DNA of 64,000 nt from Carnobacterium inhibens subsp. inhibens DSM 13024 (GCF_000746825.1 NZ_JQIV01000006.1:248001-312000), one strand, 5' to 3'; numbered from the stretch's first letter, positions 24,140 to 33,792 are shown. The notes: generated from the sequence alone by a model not told the origin. Numbers and translations are program-made.

Positions 24140-26950
24140 GTGACCCATAAAGATACATATGCTGTTGTGGATATTGAAACTACAGGGGGAAATGTAGCAA
24201 GCGGTGATCGTATGATTCAATTTGGTTGTGTGCTAATAGAAGATGATCAAATCGTTCATCGTTTTTCAACCGATATTAACCCGTTAACCAACATACCAAA
24301 ACAAATAGAGCATTTAACTGGTCTTTCAAATAAATCTGTTGCGCTTGCTCCATATCTTGAAGATGTAGCAGCAACAATTTATAATTTATTGGATGGCTGT
24401 ATAATCATTGCACACAATATCCAGTTTGATTACACATTTCTGTCTGGAGAATTGCAACGATGCGGTATGCCCGCACTTAAAAACAAGGGAATAGATACTG
24501 TGGAATTGGCTCAAATCTTATTGCCTACTGAATCTAGTTATCGTTTAAACGATTTAGTTAACAAATTTAATATTGAACATACGAATCCACATCAAGCTGA
24601 TAGCGATGCGGCTGTTACGGCTGAACTTTTCCTTATATTAAAACAAAAATTAAAGAATCTTCCATTAGTTACAGTAGAAAAAATGGTGGAGATCTCAGAG
24701 TATCTTACAATGGAAACGTCCTATTTCTTTAAAGTTTGTTTAGCTGAAATGAAGAAAGAACTCGATCCGCTTTCAGATTCACTTATGATTAAAAATGGAA
24801 TAGCTATTAAAGTTAAACCGCCAGTCTTTGAACAAGATCATTATCGAGAAGAGTTTCATTATCCACTATCTGTAAAAAATAAGGAACAGTTGTTTCAGAC
24901 TAAACTGACTACTAGAATGCAGCAGATCAAAATGATGGATGCAGTTTATCATTACTTTACAAGTAATGAGACGAATCATTTTGCGATTGAAGCAGCGACT
25001 GGAGTTGGAAAAACATTGGGGTATTTACTCCCCTTAGCGTATATAGCTTCCGTAGATGAACCTGTAATTATTAGTACGTATACAACACTATTGCAAAAAC
25101 AATTATTAGAAAAAGATATCGTTCAATTAAATACAATTTTGCCTTTTACTGTGCAGGCAGCAATTTTAAAAAGTAAAAGTCACTACCTTCACTTAACGAA
25201 ATTTCAAACAGTCTTAAATGATCCTATAGAACAAAAAGTAGAAGCTATCTACAAAATGAAGTTGTTAACGTGGTTGACGGAAACAGAAACAGGTGACTTA
25301 GATGAATTAAATTTAACCAACTACACTCATTTGTTCTGGAATAAAATAAGACATCGTGGTTGGTTGATCAAGCCTGAAGAAGATTTATGGCATGAAGAAG
25401 ACTTTTACTTATATGCTCAACAAAAAGTCGAACATGCTAGAATTATTATTACCAATCATTCTTTTTTATGTCATGACTTGAATCGTAAAGAAAGAGAATT
25501 GCCAAAAATTGGTAAACTGATTGTTGATGAAGCACAGCATTTGCCGGATGTTGCAATGGAAGCATCAAGCGAAGTTTTTGGATATTATCGTATGCAGCAA
25601 TTAGTTAAATTAATTGGACGTACATCAGATGAAAAAAGCTTCATAGGTAAACTAATTATCTTGAGTCAACAATTGTCAAAAATGGAATCTTCTTATTTGG
25701 AGAATATGGAGATGAATCTCTTCTCTTTAGAAGATGAATTATCGGACTTTATTCATCAATTGCTTGTTTACTGTACTACTGCTACAAGCAATAAACAACG
25801 TCAACAAGAACAAATTGATGTTCAATTTAACCGAGAAACTAATTGGAATTTAGAATTAAAGAAAATATCTAAGAAAGTTCTTACACTGATGAGTGAAATC
25901 AGTTATTTAGGATTTGAATTGGTTCATCAAGGATTAGATGAACGTCACCAATTAACATTAAAAGAACGGTATTTGTTAGAAGATTTTTTTGATGTAATGA
26001 CGACTTTTGATGAACAAAAAGATCTTTTTCATGCTGTTTTTCAACAAAATGAAGTAAATGAGGTAACGTGGTTTTCTTATAAAGAAAAAAGTCCCAAAAA
26101 TAGTTTTATGATCAAACGTTCAAAAGTTGACAGCACGAGGTTTTTAAAAGAAAAATTAGTAGAAACAACTTCTTCTATTTTATATACTGGAGCTACGTTA
26201 GAAATCAATGGATCATTTGATTATTTTCAAACGCAACTAGGAGAAGAAGAGTTAAAAGAATTGATCATTGAATCGCCTTATGATTACAAAAACCAAGCAC
26301 GTCTTTGGGTACCTAAAGAATTAAAACCAATAAAAGGATTATCCAAGAAAGATTATGTTCATATGATTGTCGAACAAGTAGAAAATATTATTGAAAATTC
26401 AAATGAAAATACAATGATTCTATTTAATTCCTTTGAGATGCTACAAGAAGTGTACTTTGCGCTCCAACAAAAACCCTCGGCTTCAGGGCGAGAATTATTG
26501 GCACAAGGTTTCTCTGGAAGCCGGGAACGTATGTTAAAACGATTCTTTAGAGCTAAAGGCGGTATATTATTAGGAGCGGATAGTTTTTGGGAGGGTGTTG
26601 ACTTGCCAGGGAAATCCTTGAGTATATTAGTTATCACTCGCTTGCCATTCGAATCTCCAGATAGGCCTTTTGTAAAAGCAAAACATCGTTATTTAGAACA
26701 AAAACACTTGAACCCATTTACTATTGATTCTTTACCTAAAGCAACTTTGCGTTTAAAACAAGGTTTGGGAAGGTTGATTCGTTCTGAAACGGATAAAGGT
26801 ATCATGCTTGTATTAGACAACCGTTTGATCCATACAAGTTATGGAAAACAGATTATCCGCTCACTTCCTAGCGGTTTGCCAATAGAAGAAGTAGCCACCA
26901 AGATGATTGGTGAAAAACTACAACTTTTTCTAAGAACAGAAGAGAAATGA
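24140..26950 (+). CDS. dinG: DinG-type helicase with N-terminal DEDDh exonuclease
   Basis: A fusion of about 936 residues. The N-terminal domain (about 1-175) is a DnaQ-like 3'-5' exonuclease with DIETTG, AHNIQFDYTFL and HQADSDAAVT. The rest is an XPD/DinG superfamily 2 helicase: Walker A AATGVGKTLGYL, DEAQH box, and C-terminal motifs GSFWEGVDLPG and LRLKQGLGRLIR. The four-cysteine iron-sulfur site of E. coli DinG is absent between motifs I and II (only one cysteine, in SFLCHDL), as known for Gram-positive DinG, which act mainly as nucleases. GTG 24140 is chosen since AGGTGA (24129-24134) precedes it by five bases. Followed by ypmB as in Bacillus (ypmA missing). Confidence 0.95.
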   Translation: MTHKDTYAVVDIETTGGNVASGDRMIQFGCVLIEDDQIVHRFSTDINPLTNIPKQIEHLTGLSNKSVALAPYLEDVAATIYNLLDGCIIIAHNIQFDYTFLSGELQRCGMPALKNKGIDTVELAQILLPTESSYRLNDLVNKFNIEHTNPHQADSDAAVTAELFLILKQKLKNLPLVTVEKMVEISEYLTMETSYFFKVCLAEMKKELDPLSDSLMIKNGIAIKVKPPVFEQDHYREEFHYPLSVKNKEQLFQTKLTTRMQQIKMMDAVYHYFTSNETNHFAIEAATGVGKTLGYLLPLAYIASVDEPVIISTYTTLLQKQLLEKDIVQLNTILPFTVQAAILKSKSHYLHLTKFQTVLNDPIEQKVEAIYKMKLLTWLTETETGDLDELNLTNYTHLFWNKIRHRGWLIKPEEDLWHEEDFYLYAQQKVEHARIIITNHSFLCHDLNRKERELPKIGKLIVDEAQHLPDVAMEASSEVFGYYRMQQLVKLIGRTSDEKSFIGKLIILSQQLSKMESSYLENMEMNLFSLEDELSDFIHQLLVYCTTATSNKQRQQEQIDVQFNRETNWNLELKKISKKVLTLMSEISYLGFELVHQGLDERHQLTLKERYLLEDFFDVMTTFDEQKDLFHAVFQQNEVNEVTWFSYKEKSPKNSFMIKRSKVDSTRFLKEKLVETTSSILYTGATLEINGSFDYFQTQLGEEELKELIIESPYDYKNQARLWVPKELKPIKGLSKKDYVHMIVEQVENIIENSNENTMILFNSFEMLQEVYFALQQKPSASGRELLAQGFSGSRERMLKRFFRAKGGILLGADSFWEGVDLPGKSLSILVITRLPFESPDRPFVKAKHRYLEQKHLNPFTIDSLPKATLRLKQGLGRLIRSETDKGIMLVLDNRLIHTSYGKQIIRSLPSGLPIEEVATKMIGEKLQLFLRTEEK

Positions 26951-27008
26951 AGCAGATGTTAAAATTAAGAATATTCTTCTAAAATATTCAGAAAAATGAT
27001 TGTTTTTC

Positions 27009-27017
27009 TGTTATAAT
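27009..27017 (+). promoter_or_regulatory. Extended -10 promoter before ypmB
   Basis: TGT-TATAAT (27009-27017), no clear -35. It lies at the 3' foot of a small hairpin (CAGAAAA / TTTTCTG, 26989-27010). Confidence 0.5.
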
Positions 27018-27077
27018 AAACTATTGAGAGTAACATTTTATAGTTACCAAAACAATACACTTAAAGTAGGGATACTA

Positions 27078-27554
27078 ATGAAAAAAGGAATACTCATCAC
27101 AGTTGCAATTGTGATGTCTGTTGTTCTTGTGTTCGCAATTACCCTTTTAATGATTAGCCAAGATCCAATAAAAAAGGCAGAAAAAGAAACGATCGCAATT
27201 GCTAAAGAATCTGCTGGATTAGTAAAAGCAACAGATTTTTATTGGTATAATCGTGAAAAAACTTATTTTTCAGTTGCTGGATTGAATGAATCAGATGAAG
27301 AAATCATGGTAATTGTTGCTAAAGATGGCGGCGGTAAGACTATTTTGAATCAAGATGAATTCATTACTGAACAACAAGCGAAAGAATTGACTCGAGAAGA
27401 AAAAGGGTCTATTGATATTCTTGAAGCTCGTATTGGGCTTGAGGGAGATATACCTATCTGGGAAGTTTCGTATAAACAAGAAAATGGCAGACTTGGTTAT
27501 TATGTTTTGACTGCTAAATCCGGAAAATGGGTCAGCGATATTGAGAACATTTAA
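27078..27554 (+). CDS. ypmB: YpmB-like membrane-anchored PepSY protein
   Basis: A 158-residue protein with an N-terminal membrane helix (about 4-27, ILITVAIVMSVVLVFAITLLM) and an extracytoplasmic PepSY/YpmB-type domain. Typical elements are KAEKETIAIAKESAGLVKA, a YWYNREKTYFSV strand and the closing YYVLTAKSGKWVSD. The function is not established. ATG 27078 follows AGTAGGGA by six bases; an upstream in-frame start at 27000 is rejected. It sits between dinG and asnS as in Bacillus, although the aspartate aminotransferase gene aspB normally placed between ypmB and asnS is missing. Confidence 0.88.
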   Translation: MKKGILITVAIVMSVVLVFAITLLMISQDPIKKAEKETIAIAKESAGLVKATDFYWYNREKTYFSVAGLNESDEEIMVIVAKDGGGKTILNQDEFITEQQAKELTREEKGSIDILEARIGLEGDIPIWEVSYKQENGRLGYYVLTAKSGKWVSDIENI

Positions 27555-27656
27555 AGCTTCCTAAAAAAGAGCGATAAATCTGCTGAATTTCTTGTATAAT
27601 TATTATGGCAGTAAAAATAAGAGTACCATCAAAATTTATTTAAAGGAGTTTTAACA

Positions 27657-28955
27657 GTGAAACAGATTACTATTGTAGAATCTAAAAATCATGTTGGAGA
27701 AGAAGTAGAAATTGGAGCTTGGGTAGCTAATAAACGCTCAAGCGGTAAAATTGCATTTTTACAATTACGTGATGGTTCTGGTTTTTTTCAAGGAATTGTT
27801 GTAAAGAGTGAAGTAGAAGAGGAAGTATTTCAATTAGCTAAATCATTGAATCAAGAAACCTCTATTCTTTTAACTGGAATTATCCAAGAAGACAGCCGTT
27901 CAAAATTCGGATATGAAATTGCGGTAAAATCTATTAAAATTATTGGTGAAAGCCATGATTACCCGATTACTCCAAAAGAGCACGGAACAGAATTTTTAAT
28001 GGATCACCGTCATTTATGGTTGCGTTCATCTAAACAACATGCCATCATGCATGTGCGTAATGAAATTATTCGTGCAACTTACAATTTCTTCAATGAGGAA
28101 GGATTTATTAAGATTGATCCGCCTATTTTAACTGCTAATGCAGCAGAAGATTCAACTGAACTATTCCATACTGAATATTTTGATCAAGAAGCTTTCCTTT
28201 CACAAAGTGGTCAATTGTATATGGAAGCAGCAGCAATGGCTTTTGGAAAAGTCTTTTCGTTTGGACCAACTTTTAGAGCTGAAAAATCAAAAACACGTCG
28301 TCATTTAATTGAATTTTGGATGATTGAACCAGAAATGGCCTTCATGGACCATGAACAAAGTTTAGAAGTGCAAGAAAAATATGTTGCTTACATCGTTCAA
28401 AGTGTGTTAGATAACTGTGATGATGCATTAAGTGTATTAGAACGTGATAAAGAACTATTGAAAAAATATACTGAATTGCCTTATCCTAGAATTTCCTATG
28501 ATGATGCCGTTAAATTATTAAACGAAAATGGGTTTGACGATATTACTTGGGGAGATGATTTTGGTTCTCCACATGAGACATTCATCGCAACTCAATACGA
28601 CAGACCTGTCTTTATCTTAAATTACCCTAAAGCAATAAAAGCTTTTTATATGAAACCACATCCTGATCGTGATGATGTTGTATTATGTGCTGACTTGATT
28701 GCTCCGGAAGGTTATGGAGAAATTGTTGGAGGAAGCGAACGTGAGGTTGATTTTGATGCATTGACTCAACGTATCAAAGATTTTGGTCTTACTGAAGAGG
28801 ATTATGCATGGTACTTGGATCTACGTAAATATGGTAGTGTTCCTCATTCAGGTTTTGGTTTAGGACTTGAACGTACTGTAACTTGGATTTGTGGAACGGA
28901 ACATATTCGTGAATCCATTCCATTCCCTCGTTTGTTAAACCGTATTTATCCATAA
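27657..28955 (+). CDS. asnS: Asparagine-tRNA ligase
   Basis: Class IIb aminoacyl-tRNA synthetase. The 432-residue protein has an N-terminal OB-fold anticodon-binding domain (about 1-105, [19 protein letters not shown]), motif 1 with [10 protein letters not shown], motif 2 [25 protein letters not shown] and motif 3 [10 protein letters not shown]. Start is GTG 27657 behind AAAGGAG (27642-27648). No T-box leader is visible. Terminated by the hairpin 28968-29002. Confidence 0.97.
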   Translation: MKQITIVESKNHVGEEVEIGAWVANKRSSGKIAFLQLRDGSGFFQGIVVKSEVEEEVFQLAKSLNQETSILLTGIIQEDSRSKFGYEIAVKSIKIIGESHDYPITPKEHGTEFLMDHRHLWLRSSKQHAIMHVRNEIIRATYNFFNEEGFIKIDPPILTANAAEDSTELFHTEYFDQEAFLSQSGQLYMEAAAMAFGKVFSFGPTFRAEKSKTRRHLIEFWMIEPEMAFMDHEQSLEVQEKYVAYIVQSVLDNCDDALSVLERDKELLKKYTELPYPRISYDDAVKLLNENGFDDITWGDDFGSPHETFIATQYDRPVFILNYPKAIKAFYMKPHPDRDDVVLCADLIAPEGYGEIVGGSEREVDFDALTQRIKDFGLTEEDYAWYLDLRKYGSVPHSGFGLGLERTVTWICGTEHIRESIPFPRLLNRIYP

Positions 28956-28967
28956 GAAAAGCTTGTA

Positions 28968-29002
28968 CAGCAACTTGAGTTCTCTTAAGTTGCTGTTTTT
29001 TT
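28968..29002 (+). terminator. Terminator of asnS
   Basis: CAGCAACTTGAG (28968-28979) pairs with CTTAAGTTGCTG (28984-28995) with one G-U type mismatch at the tip, then T. Confidence 0.92.
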
Positions 29003-29059
29003 AATCGCATTTCATTAAGCGAATACGTATGATGGAACGGAGTAAGGAGGAAAGACGCT

Positions 29060-29773
29060 ATGAATAATGAACTTTTACAAAAATGGCTGAAAGCAGGAGA
29101 TACAACTGTATCGAATGTATTATTGGCTCATTACAATGAAGTAGGACTGAATACTGAACAGCTGGTTTTAGTGTTGCAATTAAAATCTTTTATTGATGCT
29201 GGAAATGATTTCCCAGACACAGAGATTATTTCAAAACGAATGCAGATCACTTCATCGGATGTCTTTAAGTTGATACATGAATTGATCAATAAAAAATTAC
29301 TTGTGATAGAAACAGGAAAAAACCAAGATGGAAAAACACGAGATAGTTATCGGTTAGATTTGTTATGGAATAAATTAACCTTAGTTATTTCGCAACAAGA
29401 AAATCAACAAAGAGTCGAAAAACAACATTTATCTGAACAAGAATTATTTCAATTATTTGAAGCTGAGTTCGGTAGACCGTTATCACCGATCGAAATGCAA
29501 ACGATCGGAATGTGGTTAGATGATGATCATTATGCAATTGAATTAATTGAATTAGCTTTAAGAGAAGCTGTTTTAAATCAAGTGTATAATTTGAAGTATG
29601 TTGATCGTATATTGTTAAATTGGGAAAGAAAAAATATTCGAACAAAAGATCAAGTTGAAAAAGAAGGCAATCGCCGTAGACAAAGTAGTTCGAAAGCACA
29701 AAGTGTTTCTTCTAAAGAACCTACTACAAAAGTACCCTTGCATAATTGGTTGAATAATAATGAGAATCCTTAA
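29060..29773 (+). CDS. dnaD: DNA replication initiation protein DnaD
   Basis: Primosomal protein acting with DnaB and DnaI at origins and restart forks in low-GC Gram-positives. The 237-residue protein has the N-terminal winged-helix DDBH1 domain (about 1-110, LLQKWLKAGDTTVSNVLLAHY) and the C-terminal DDBH2 domain (about 125-200) with the signature FEAEFGRPLSPIEMQTIGMWLDD and YVDRILLNWERKNI that closes on the YxxxIxxxW motif. AAGGAGGAAAG precedes ATG 29060. nth follows after 15 nt; dnaD-nth is the usual Bacillales order. Confidence 0.95.
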   Translation: MNNELLQKWLKAGDTTVSNVLLAHYNEVGLNTEQLVLVLQLKSFIDAGNDFPDTEIISKRMQITSSDVFKLIHELINKKLLVIETGKNQDGKTRDSYRLDLLWNKLTLVISQQENQQRVEKQHLSEQELFQLFEAEFGRPLSPIEMQTIGMWLDDDHYAIELIELALREAVLNQVYNLKYVDRILLNWERKNIRTKDQVEKEGNRRRQSSSKAQSVSSKEPTTKVPLHNWLNNNENP

Positions 29774-29788
29774 CGGAGGAGGTCAGTC

Positions 29789-30427
29789 ATGCTGTCGAAA
29801 AAACAAACCCTTCAAATAATTGAGGCAATGGGGAATTTATTTCCTTATGCAACTTGCGAATTGATTCATAAGAATGCTTTTGAATTATTAATTGCGGTTA
29901 TGCTAAGTGCGCAAACGACAGATGTTTCTGTAAACAAAATCACACCGAGTCTTTTTGAAAAGTATCCTACACCAGAAGCATTTGTAGCTGCTCCTGTTGA
30001 AGATATTATGGAGCAATTAAAAACAATCGGTTTATACCGCAACAAAGCTAAATTTATTAAAGGGTGTTGTCAAATGCTCTTAAGTGAATTTGGTGGGCAA
30101 GTTCCTCGTAGTCGTAAGGAATTAGAATCTTTGCCAGGAGTTGGGAGAAAGACCGCAAATGTTGTATTGAGTGTAGCTTTTAATGAACCAGCTATTGCAG
30201 TTGACACCCACGTTGAGCGAGTGACAAAAAGATTGGGTATCTGTCCATCAAATGCAACTGTTCGTGAAGTAGAAGAGATTTTGATGAAACAATTACCTAA
30301 GGAAATATGGGGGATTGCCCATCATCGATTGATATTTTTTGGGCGGTATCAGTGTACTGCCAGAAATCATGATCATGATGTTTGCCTTCAATTATTGAAA
30401 GAAAACAGGCCTATAAAAGCAAAATAA
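29789..30427 (+). CDS. nth: Endonuclease III with a degenerate iron-sulfur site
   Basis: DNA glycosylase/AP lyase that removes oxidised pyrimidines. The 212-residue protein has the helix-hairpin-helix LPGVGRKTANVV with catalytic K121, and catalytic D139 in AVDTHVERV. The C-terminal cluster expected as C-x6-C-x2-C-x5-C is damaged: the four positions read C189, H196, C199 and E205. A normal 4Fe-4S cluster therefore cannot be bound by four cysteines. The rest of the enzyme looks intact, so I expect a cluster-free active form. GGAGGAGG lies before ATG 29789. The stop codon falls in the large palindrome shared with ponA. Confidence 0.94.
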   Translation: MLSKKQTLQIIEAMGNLFPYATCELIHKNAFELLIAVMLSAQTTDVSVNKITPSLFEKYPTPEAFVAAPVEDIMEQLKTIGLYRNKAKFIKGCCQMLLSEFGGQVPRSRKELESLPGVGRKTANVVLSVAFNEPAIAVDTHVERVTKRLGICPSNATVREVEEILMKQLPKEIWGIAHHRLIFFGRYQCTARNHDHDVCLQLLKENRPIKAK

Positions 30428-30475
30428 ACAATAAGCGACAGCGTATCGATACGCTGTCGCTTATTGTTTTTTTTA
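30426..30475. terminator. Bidirectional terminator built on a 44-bp perfect palindrome
   Basis: Positions 30426-30469 are a perfect palindrome with 22-base arms and no spacer (centre TATC|GATA, arms containing AATAAGCGACAGCG). T runs follow on the plus strand. It ends nth on the plus strand and serves the convergent ponA on the other strand. Confidence 0.95.
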
Positions 30476-30491
30476 AGAGAAACGAATTATT

Positions 30492-33077
30492 TTATTGTTG
30501 TGGAACAGAACTAGAACTCTGTGACTCAGCAGAAGAAGAAGAACTGCTACTGCTACTTGAAGCAGAGCTGCTTGATGAGCTGCTGCTATCTGGTTGAGAA
30601 CTTTCTTCTTGAGAACTGCTGCTAGAACTTTCACTGCTCGATGATGAACTTTCACTGCTTTCATCTTCAGATTCTTCTTCCTCAGGTTCTTCCTCATCTT
30701 TCTTAGGAGGAATGATCACGCTTATGGAAGCGGCTGGGCCCGATTTACCGTCTGCCTCAACAGCTAGAGTGATTGGGATTTCACCTTCAGAAGGACTTTG
30801 CATAACGTATGAAAGGTCCTTAGTAGAAAAGGATTCAGATCCTACAGTTAGAACATAAGAAACATCTTCTTGTGAATAAGCATTCCATTTAATGGATAGA
30901 GCATCTGTTTCTTCGTTATAAGTGGCTGATAACCCTTCAGGAGCTTTTAATTCTTCATCTTCTTCTTCGCTTTCTTCTGTTGCTACTGCAGTAGGCACAG
31001 TTCCTTTGACAAACAATTCAGTTACAATTTTGTCTGATGGTGTATTTGGACCTGCAAGTTTTGCTGGCATAGATCCTTTTTCAATTGCAACTTCAACAAC
31101 AGAACTTGGTTTTTTCCAATCGCTTGATTCAACAGATTGAGAAACGTAAGACATTAACGCTTGATAGATTTCTTGAGGCAGCAAACGTTCGCTTCCTGCA
31201 TTGTCAATTGAAGCAAAGTAGTCTTTTTTCCCAACCCAAACGGATAGAGCATAATTCGTTGTATAACCGGTATACCATTTGTCCGGCACACCGTTTTCTT
31301 GAATGTTGTGTTCGATTTTTTCTTTATCTGTATAGTTTGTCGTACCTGTTTTCCCAGCTTGCGGAATACCATTAAGACTAACACGAGCCGAATTAATAGA
31401 AGCGACATCTTTTAGCATATCTGTAACCATGTAAGCTGTGGATTCGTCCATAGCTTTAGTTGATTCAGGTTGAAGATCAATTTCTTCGCCATCTTCTAAA
31501 ATAATTTTTGAAACTGTATAAGGTTCCGTATATGTTCCGCCATTTGCAAAGCTGGCATAAGCTGCAGATAAATCAACGGGAGTAATGTTCCCGTTAAAGC
31601 CATTGGATTCAACTAGTTCATCTGAGTTGCTATTCAAAGTAGAAGTATCAATTCCAATATTTGTTAAAAACTCTTCTACTTGGCTTTTAGGCACGTCTTC
31701 ATAAATTTTAGTAGTAGGTACATTACGTGAATCAACTAAAGCTCTACGTAAACTAATTTGACCTTCATAATTTCCGTCGTAATTGTTAATAGGAGTTCCA
31801 TCACTAAATGTGTAAGGCTCATCAATTACTTGTTCATAAGTTGAGTAATGTAGATATTGTATAGCTGGGCCGTATGCAGTTAACGGTTTGATATTTGATC
31901 CGACACTACGTTTCAATTCAGTAGCGTAATTTGTACCTAATTGTACTTCTTGATCACGTGCGCCGCCTAATGCCTTTAATTGTCCAGTGTTAACATCAAC
32001 TAAAGAAATACCCGTTTGAATTTCTTCGTCTTCAAAAGTGACATATTCATCGGTATTCACAATATCATAGAGACGTTGTTGTGCGTCCATGTCTAAGTTA
32101 GTATGAATGGTTAATCCAGATGTATAAGGATCTAGATTCGTTTTTCTTTTAATTTCAGCAAGAACTTCTTTGACATAAGGATCAAAAACCATGTTGTTTG
32201 TTTGTTCTTCAGAGTGGTCTACTAAGCCTTGTGTAACATCAGCGGCTTTAGCTTCTTGTGCTTCAGCAGCTGTGATAGCTTCATTTTCAACCATCATATC
32301 TAAAACAAGGTTACGACGTTTTGTAGCGTCTTCTGGATTGGTAATTGGGTTAAAGGAATTTGGTGCTTGTGGCATTCCGGCAAGTAAAGCCGCTTCTGAT
32401 AAAGTTAATTCAGCTAAAGGTTTACCAAAATAATAATCGCTGGCAGTTCCCATACCGTAAGTGTTATCCGACATATACACTTTATTGATATAGAAAGTTA
32501 AAATCTGTTCTTTAGAATAGTCTTGTTCTAATTGAATAGACAACCAAGCTTCTTGTGCTTTACGTTTTAAAGTTTGATCTTCAGATCCTGTAGAAAAAAC
32601 AGAGAGTTTAACCAGTTGTTGAGTAATCGTGCTTCCACCCTCAGAAGCAAAACCATCTGTTACGTTGGCTACAACTGCTCCGGCAATCCGTATCGGATCG
32701 ATTCCAACATGTTTATAAAAACGTTGGTCCTCAATAGCAATAATGGCATCTTTTAATACTTGAGGTATGTCATTTTCAGTAACAATCTCGCGATTTTCAC
32801 CTCCAAGATTTAAGAATTCCTCTTCATTTGAATCTAATAGAGTTGAAGCGACTGTATCTGTTAGATCATTTTCCGTTAAGTCAGGAGCGGAAGAGACATA
32901 ATAAGTAAATAAGCCGATACCGGCAATGATAACTAAAGCAGCAAAAATGAGAATTCCAACAACTATTTTTTTCAAAACGGAAGTAGAAGATTTCTTACTT
33001 TTTTTACCCTTCTGTGAATGTTTAGATTTTTTTGATTGTTTATTTGATACACGAGACATTTCTTTTTTTTCTGGCAT
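30492..33077 (-). CDS. ponA: Class A penicillin-binding protein 1A
   Basis: Bifunctional peptidoglycan polymerase and crosslinker. The 861-residue protein has a basic cytoplasmic N-terminus, a membrane helix (about 36-60), a GT51 transglycosylase domain with catalytic E116 in AIEDQRFYKH and GGSTITQQLVK, and a transpeptidase domain with S394-x-x-K397 (SNIK), S450-R-N and K576-T-G. A fibronectin-III-like domain (about 690-780) follows, then an acidic and serine-only tail of about 75 residues. It lies downstream of recU in the same direction with a 94-nt gap, the Bacillus recU-ponA order. AAGGAGT precedes ATG 33077. The poly-serine tail is unusual in length and could be glycosylated. Confidence 0.96.
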   Translation of the reverse strand: MPEKKEMSRVSNKQSKKSKHSQKGKKSKKSSTSVLKKIVVGILIFAALVIIAGIGLFTYYVSSAPDLTENDLTDTVASTLLDSNEEEFLNLGGENREIVTENDIPQVLKDAIIAIEDQRFYKHVGIDPIRIAGAVVANVTDGFASEGGSTITQQLVKLSVFSTGSEDQTLKRKAQEAWLSIQLEQDYSKEQILTFYINKVYMSDNTYGMGTASDYYFGKPLAELTLSEAALLAGMPQAPNSFNPITNPEDATKRRNLVLDMMVENEAITAAEAQEAKAADVTQGLVDHSEEQTNNMVFDPYVKEVLAEIKRKTNLDPYTSGLTIHTNLDMDAQQRLYDIVNTDEYVTFEDEEIQTGISLVDVNTGQLKALGGARDQEVQLGTNYATELKRSVGSNIKPLTAYGPAIQYLHYSTYEQVIDEPYTFSDGTPINNYDGNYEGQISLRRALVDSRNVPTTKIYEDVPKSQVEEFLTNIGIDTSTLNSNSDELVESNGFNGNITPVDLSAAYASFANGGTYTEPYTVSKIILEDGEEIDLQPESTKAMDESTAYMVTDMLKDVASINSARVSLNGIPQAGKTGTTNYTDKEKIEHNIQENGVPDKWYTGYTTNYALSVWVGKKDYFASIDNAGSERLLPQEIYQALMSYVSQSVESSDWKKPSSVVEVAIEKGSMPAKLAGPNTPSDKIVTELFVKGTVPTAVATEESEEEDEELKAPEGLSATYNEETDALSIKWNAYSQEDVSYVLTVGSESFSTKDLSYVMQSPSEGEIPITLAVEADGKSGPAASISVIIPPKKDEEEPEEEESEDESSESSSSSSESSSSSSQEESSQPDSSSSSSSSASSSSSSSSSSAESQSSSSVPQQ

Positions 33078-33171
33078 AATTAAATCTACTCCTTAATTCT
33101 TTTATCTTAATGGATAAAAGGCATAAACTATTTATTATAGAATAAACGAGTTATTCTTAATGAACCAACCA

Positions 33172-33792
33172 TTATTTTTGTAATTCAGCAATGAGATTAT
33201 CGACTACTTTTAAATAGGGAATACGCGGCGAAAGTTCATAATACAGTTCATACCCTTTCTTTTCAAGCTCTTTAAGAGGAATTGACTTTCTTCCGTCATG
33301 TTCTTGGTTATTCCAATAAGTAATCAACTGTTCTGCTTCTAATAAAAAAAGACGTTCACTTGTTGTAAAACGCATGATTACAAAACAAATAGCTTGTTGT
33401 TGAATGCATTGTTTCATATGTGTAATTTGGTGTTCATGAAAATTTTTTAAGGGGAAAGAAAGTTTGTTTTTTGTTTCTTTAGCCTCAAAATCCAGATAAT
33501 ATCCACGGTAAACGCCGTTGTAGTCAGTAGTCGATGCGTGTCTAAAATAGGCTTCCTTGATAACTGCGGCACTTCTTTTAGGATAATCGACTTTAACGAT
33601 CTGAATAGGGGTCGGCTTTTTATGAATAACCGCATTTCCTTTTGCTAAATAATATTGATTACTTGCATTCAAATCTTCTTCTAAAGACATACCTCTTTTA
33701 CTAAATGAAGTCAACCGATTGTTTAGTTGCTTTTTTGGCAGAACTTTGTCACTATTAACATAGGTTTTACCATTAGGATATCGTATAGCCAA
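33172..33792 (-). CDS. recU: Holliday junction resolvase RecU
   Basis: Cuts Holliday junctions in recombination and chromosome segregation. The 206-residue protein shows the RecU hallmarks: MAIRYPNGK start, NRGMSLEEDLN-type segment (KRGMSLEEDLNASNQYYL), IHKKPTPIQIVKVDYP, the nuclease core TTDYNGVYRGYYLDFEAKET with metal-binding D and E-x-K, and FPLKNFHEHQI. The start is TTG 33792 behind AGGAG. It leads the recU-ponA operon and diverges from ypsA 71 nt away. Confidence 0.95.
   Translation of the reverse strand: MAIRYPNGKTYVNSDKVLPKKQLNNRLTSFSKRGMSLEEDLNASNQYYLAKGNAVIHKKPTPIQIVKVDYPKRSAAVIKEAYFRHASTTDYNGVYRGYYLDFEAKETKNKLSFPLKNFHEHQITHMKQCIQQQAICFVIMRFTTSERLFLLEAEQLITYWNNQEHDGRKSIPLKELEKKGYELYYELSPRIPYLKVVDNLIAELQK

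Noticed and set aside
27500-27656. T-box leader for asnS
   Set aside because: No T-box sequence, specifier loop or antiterminator could be seen in the short upstream stretch.
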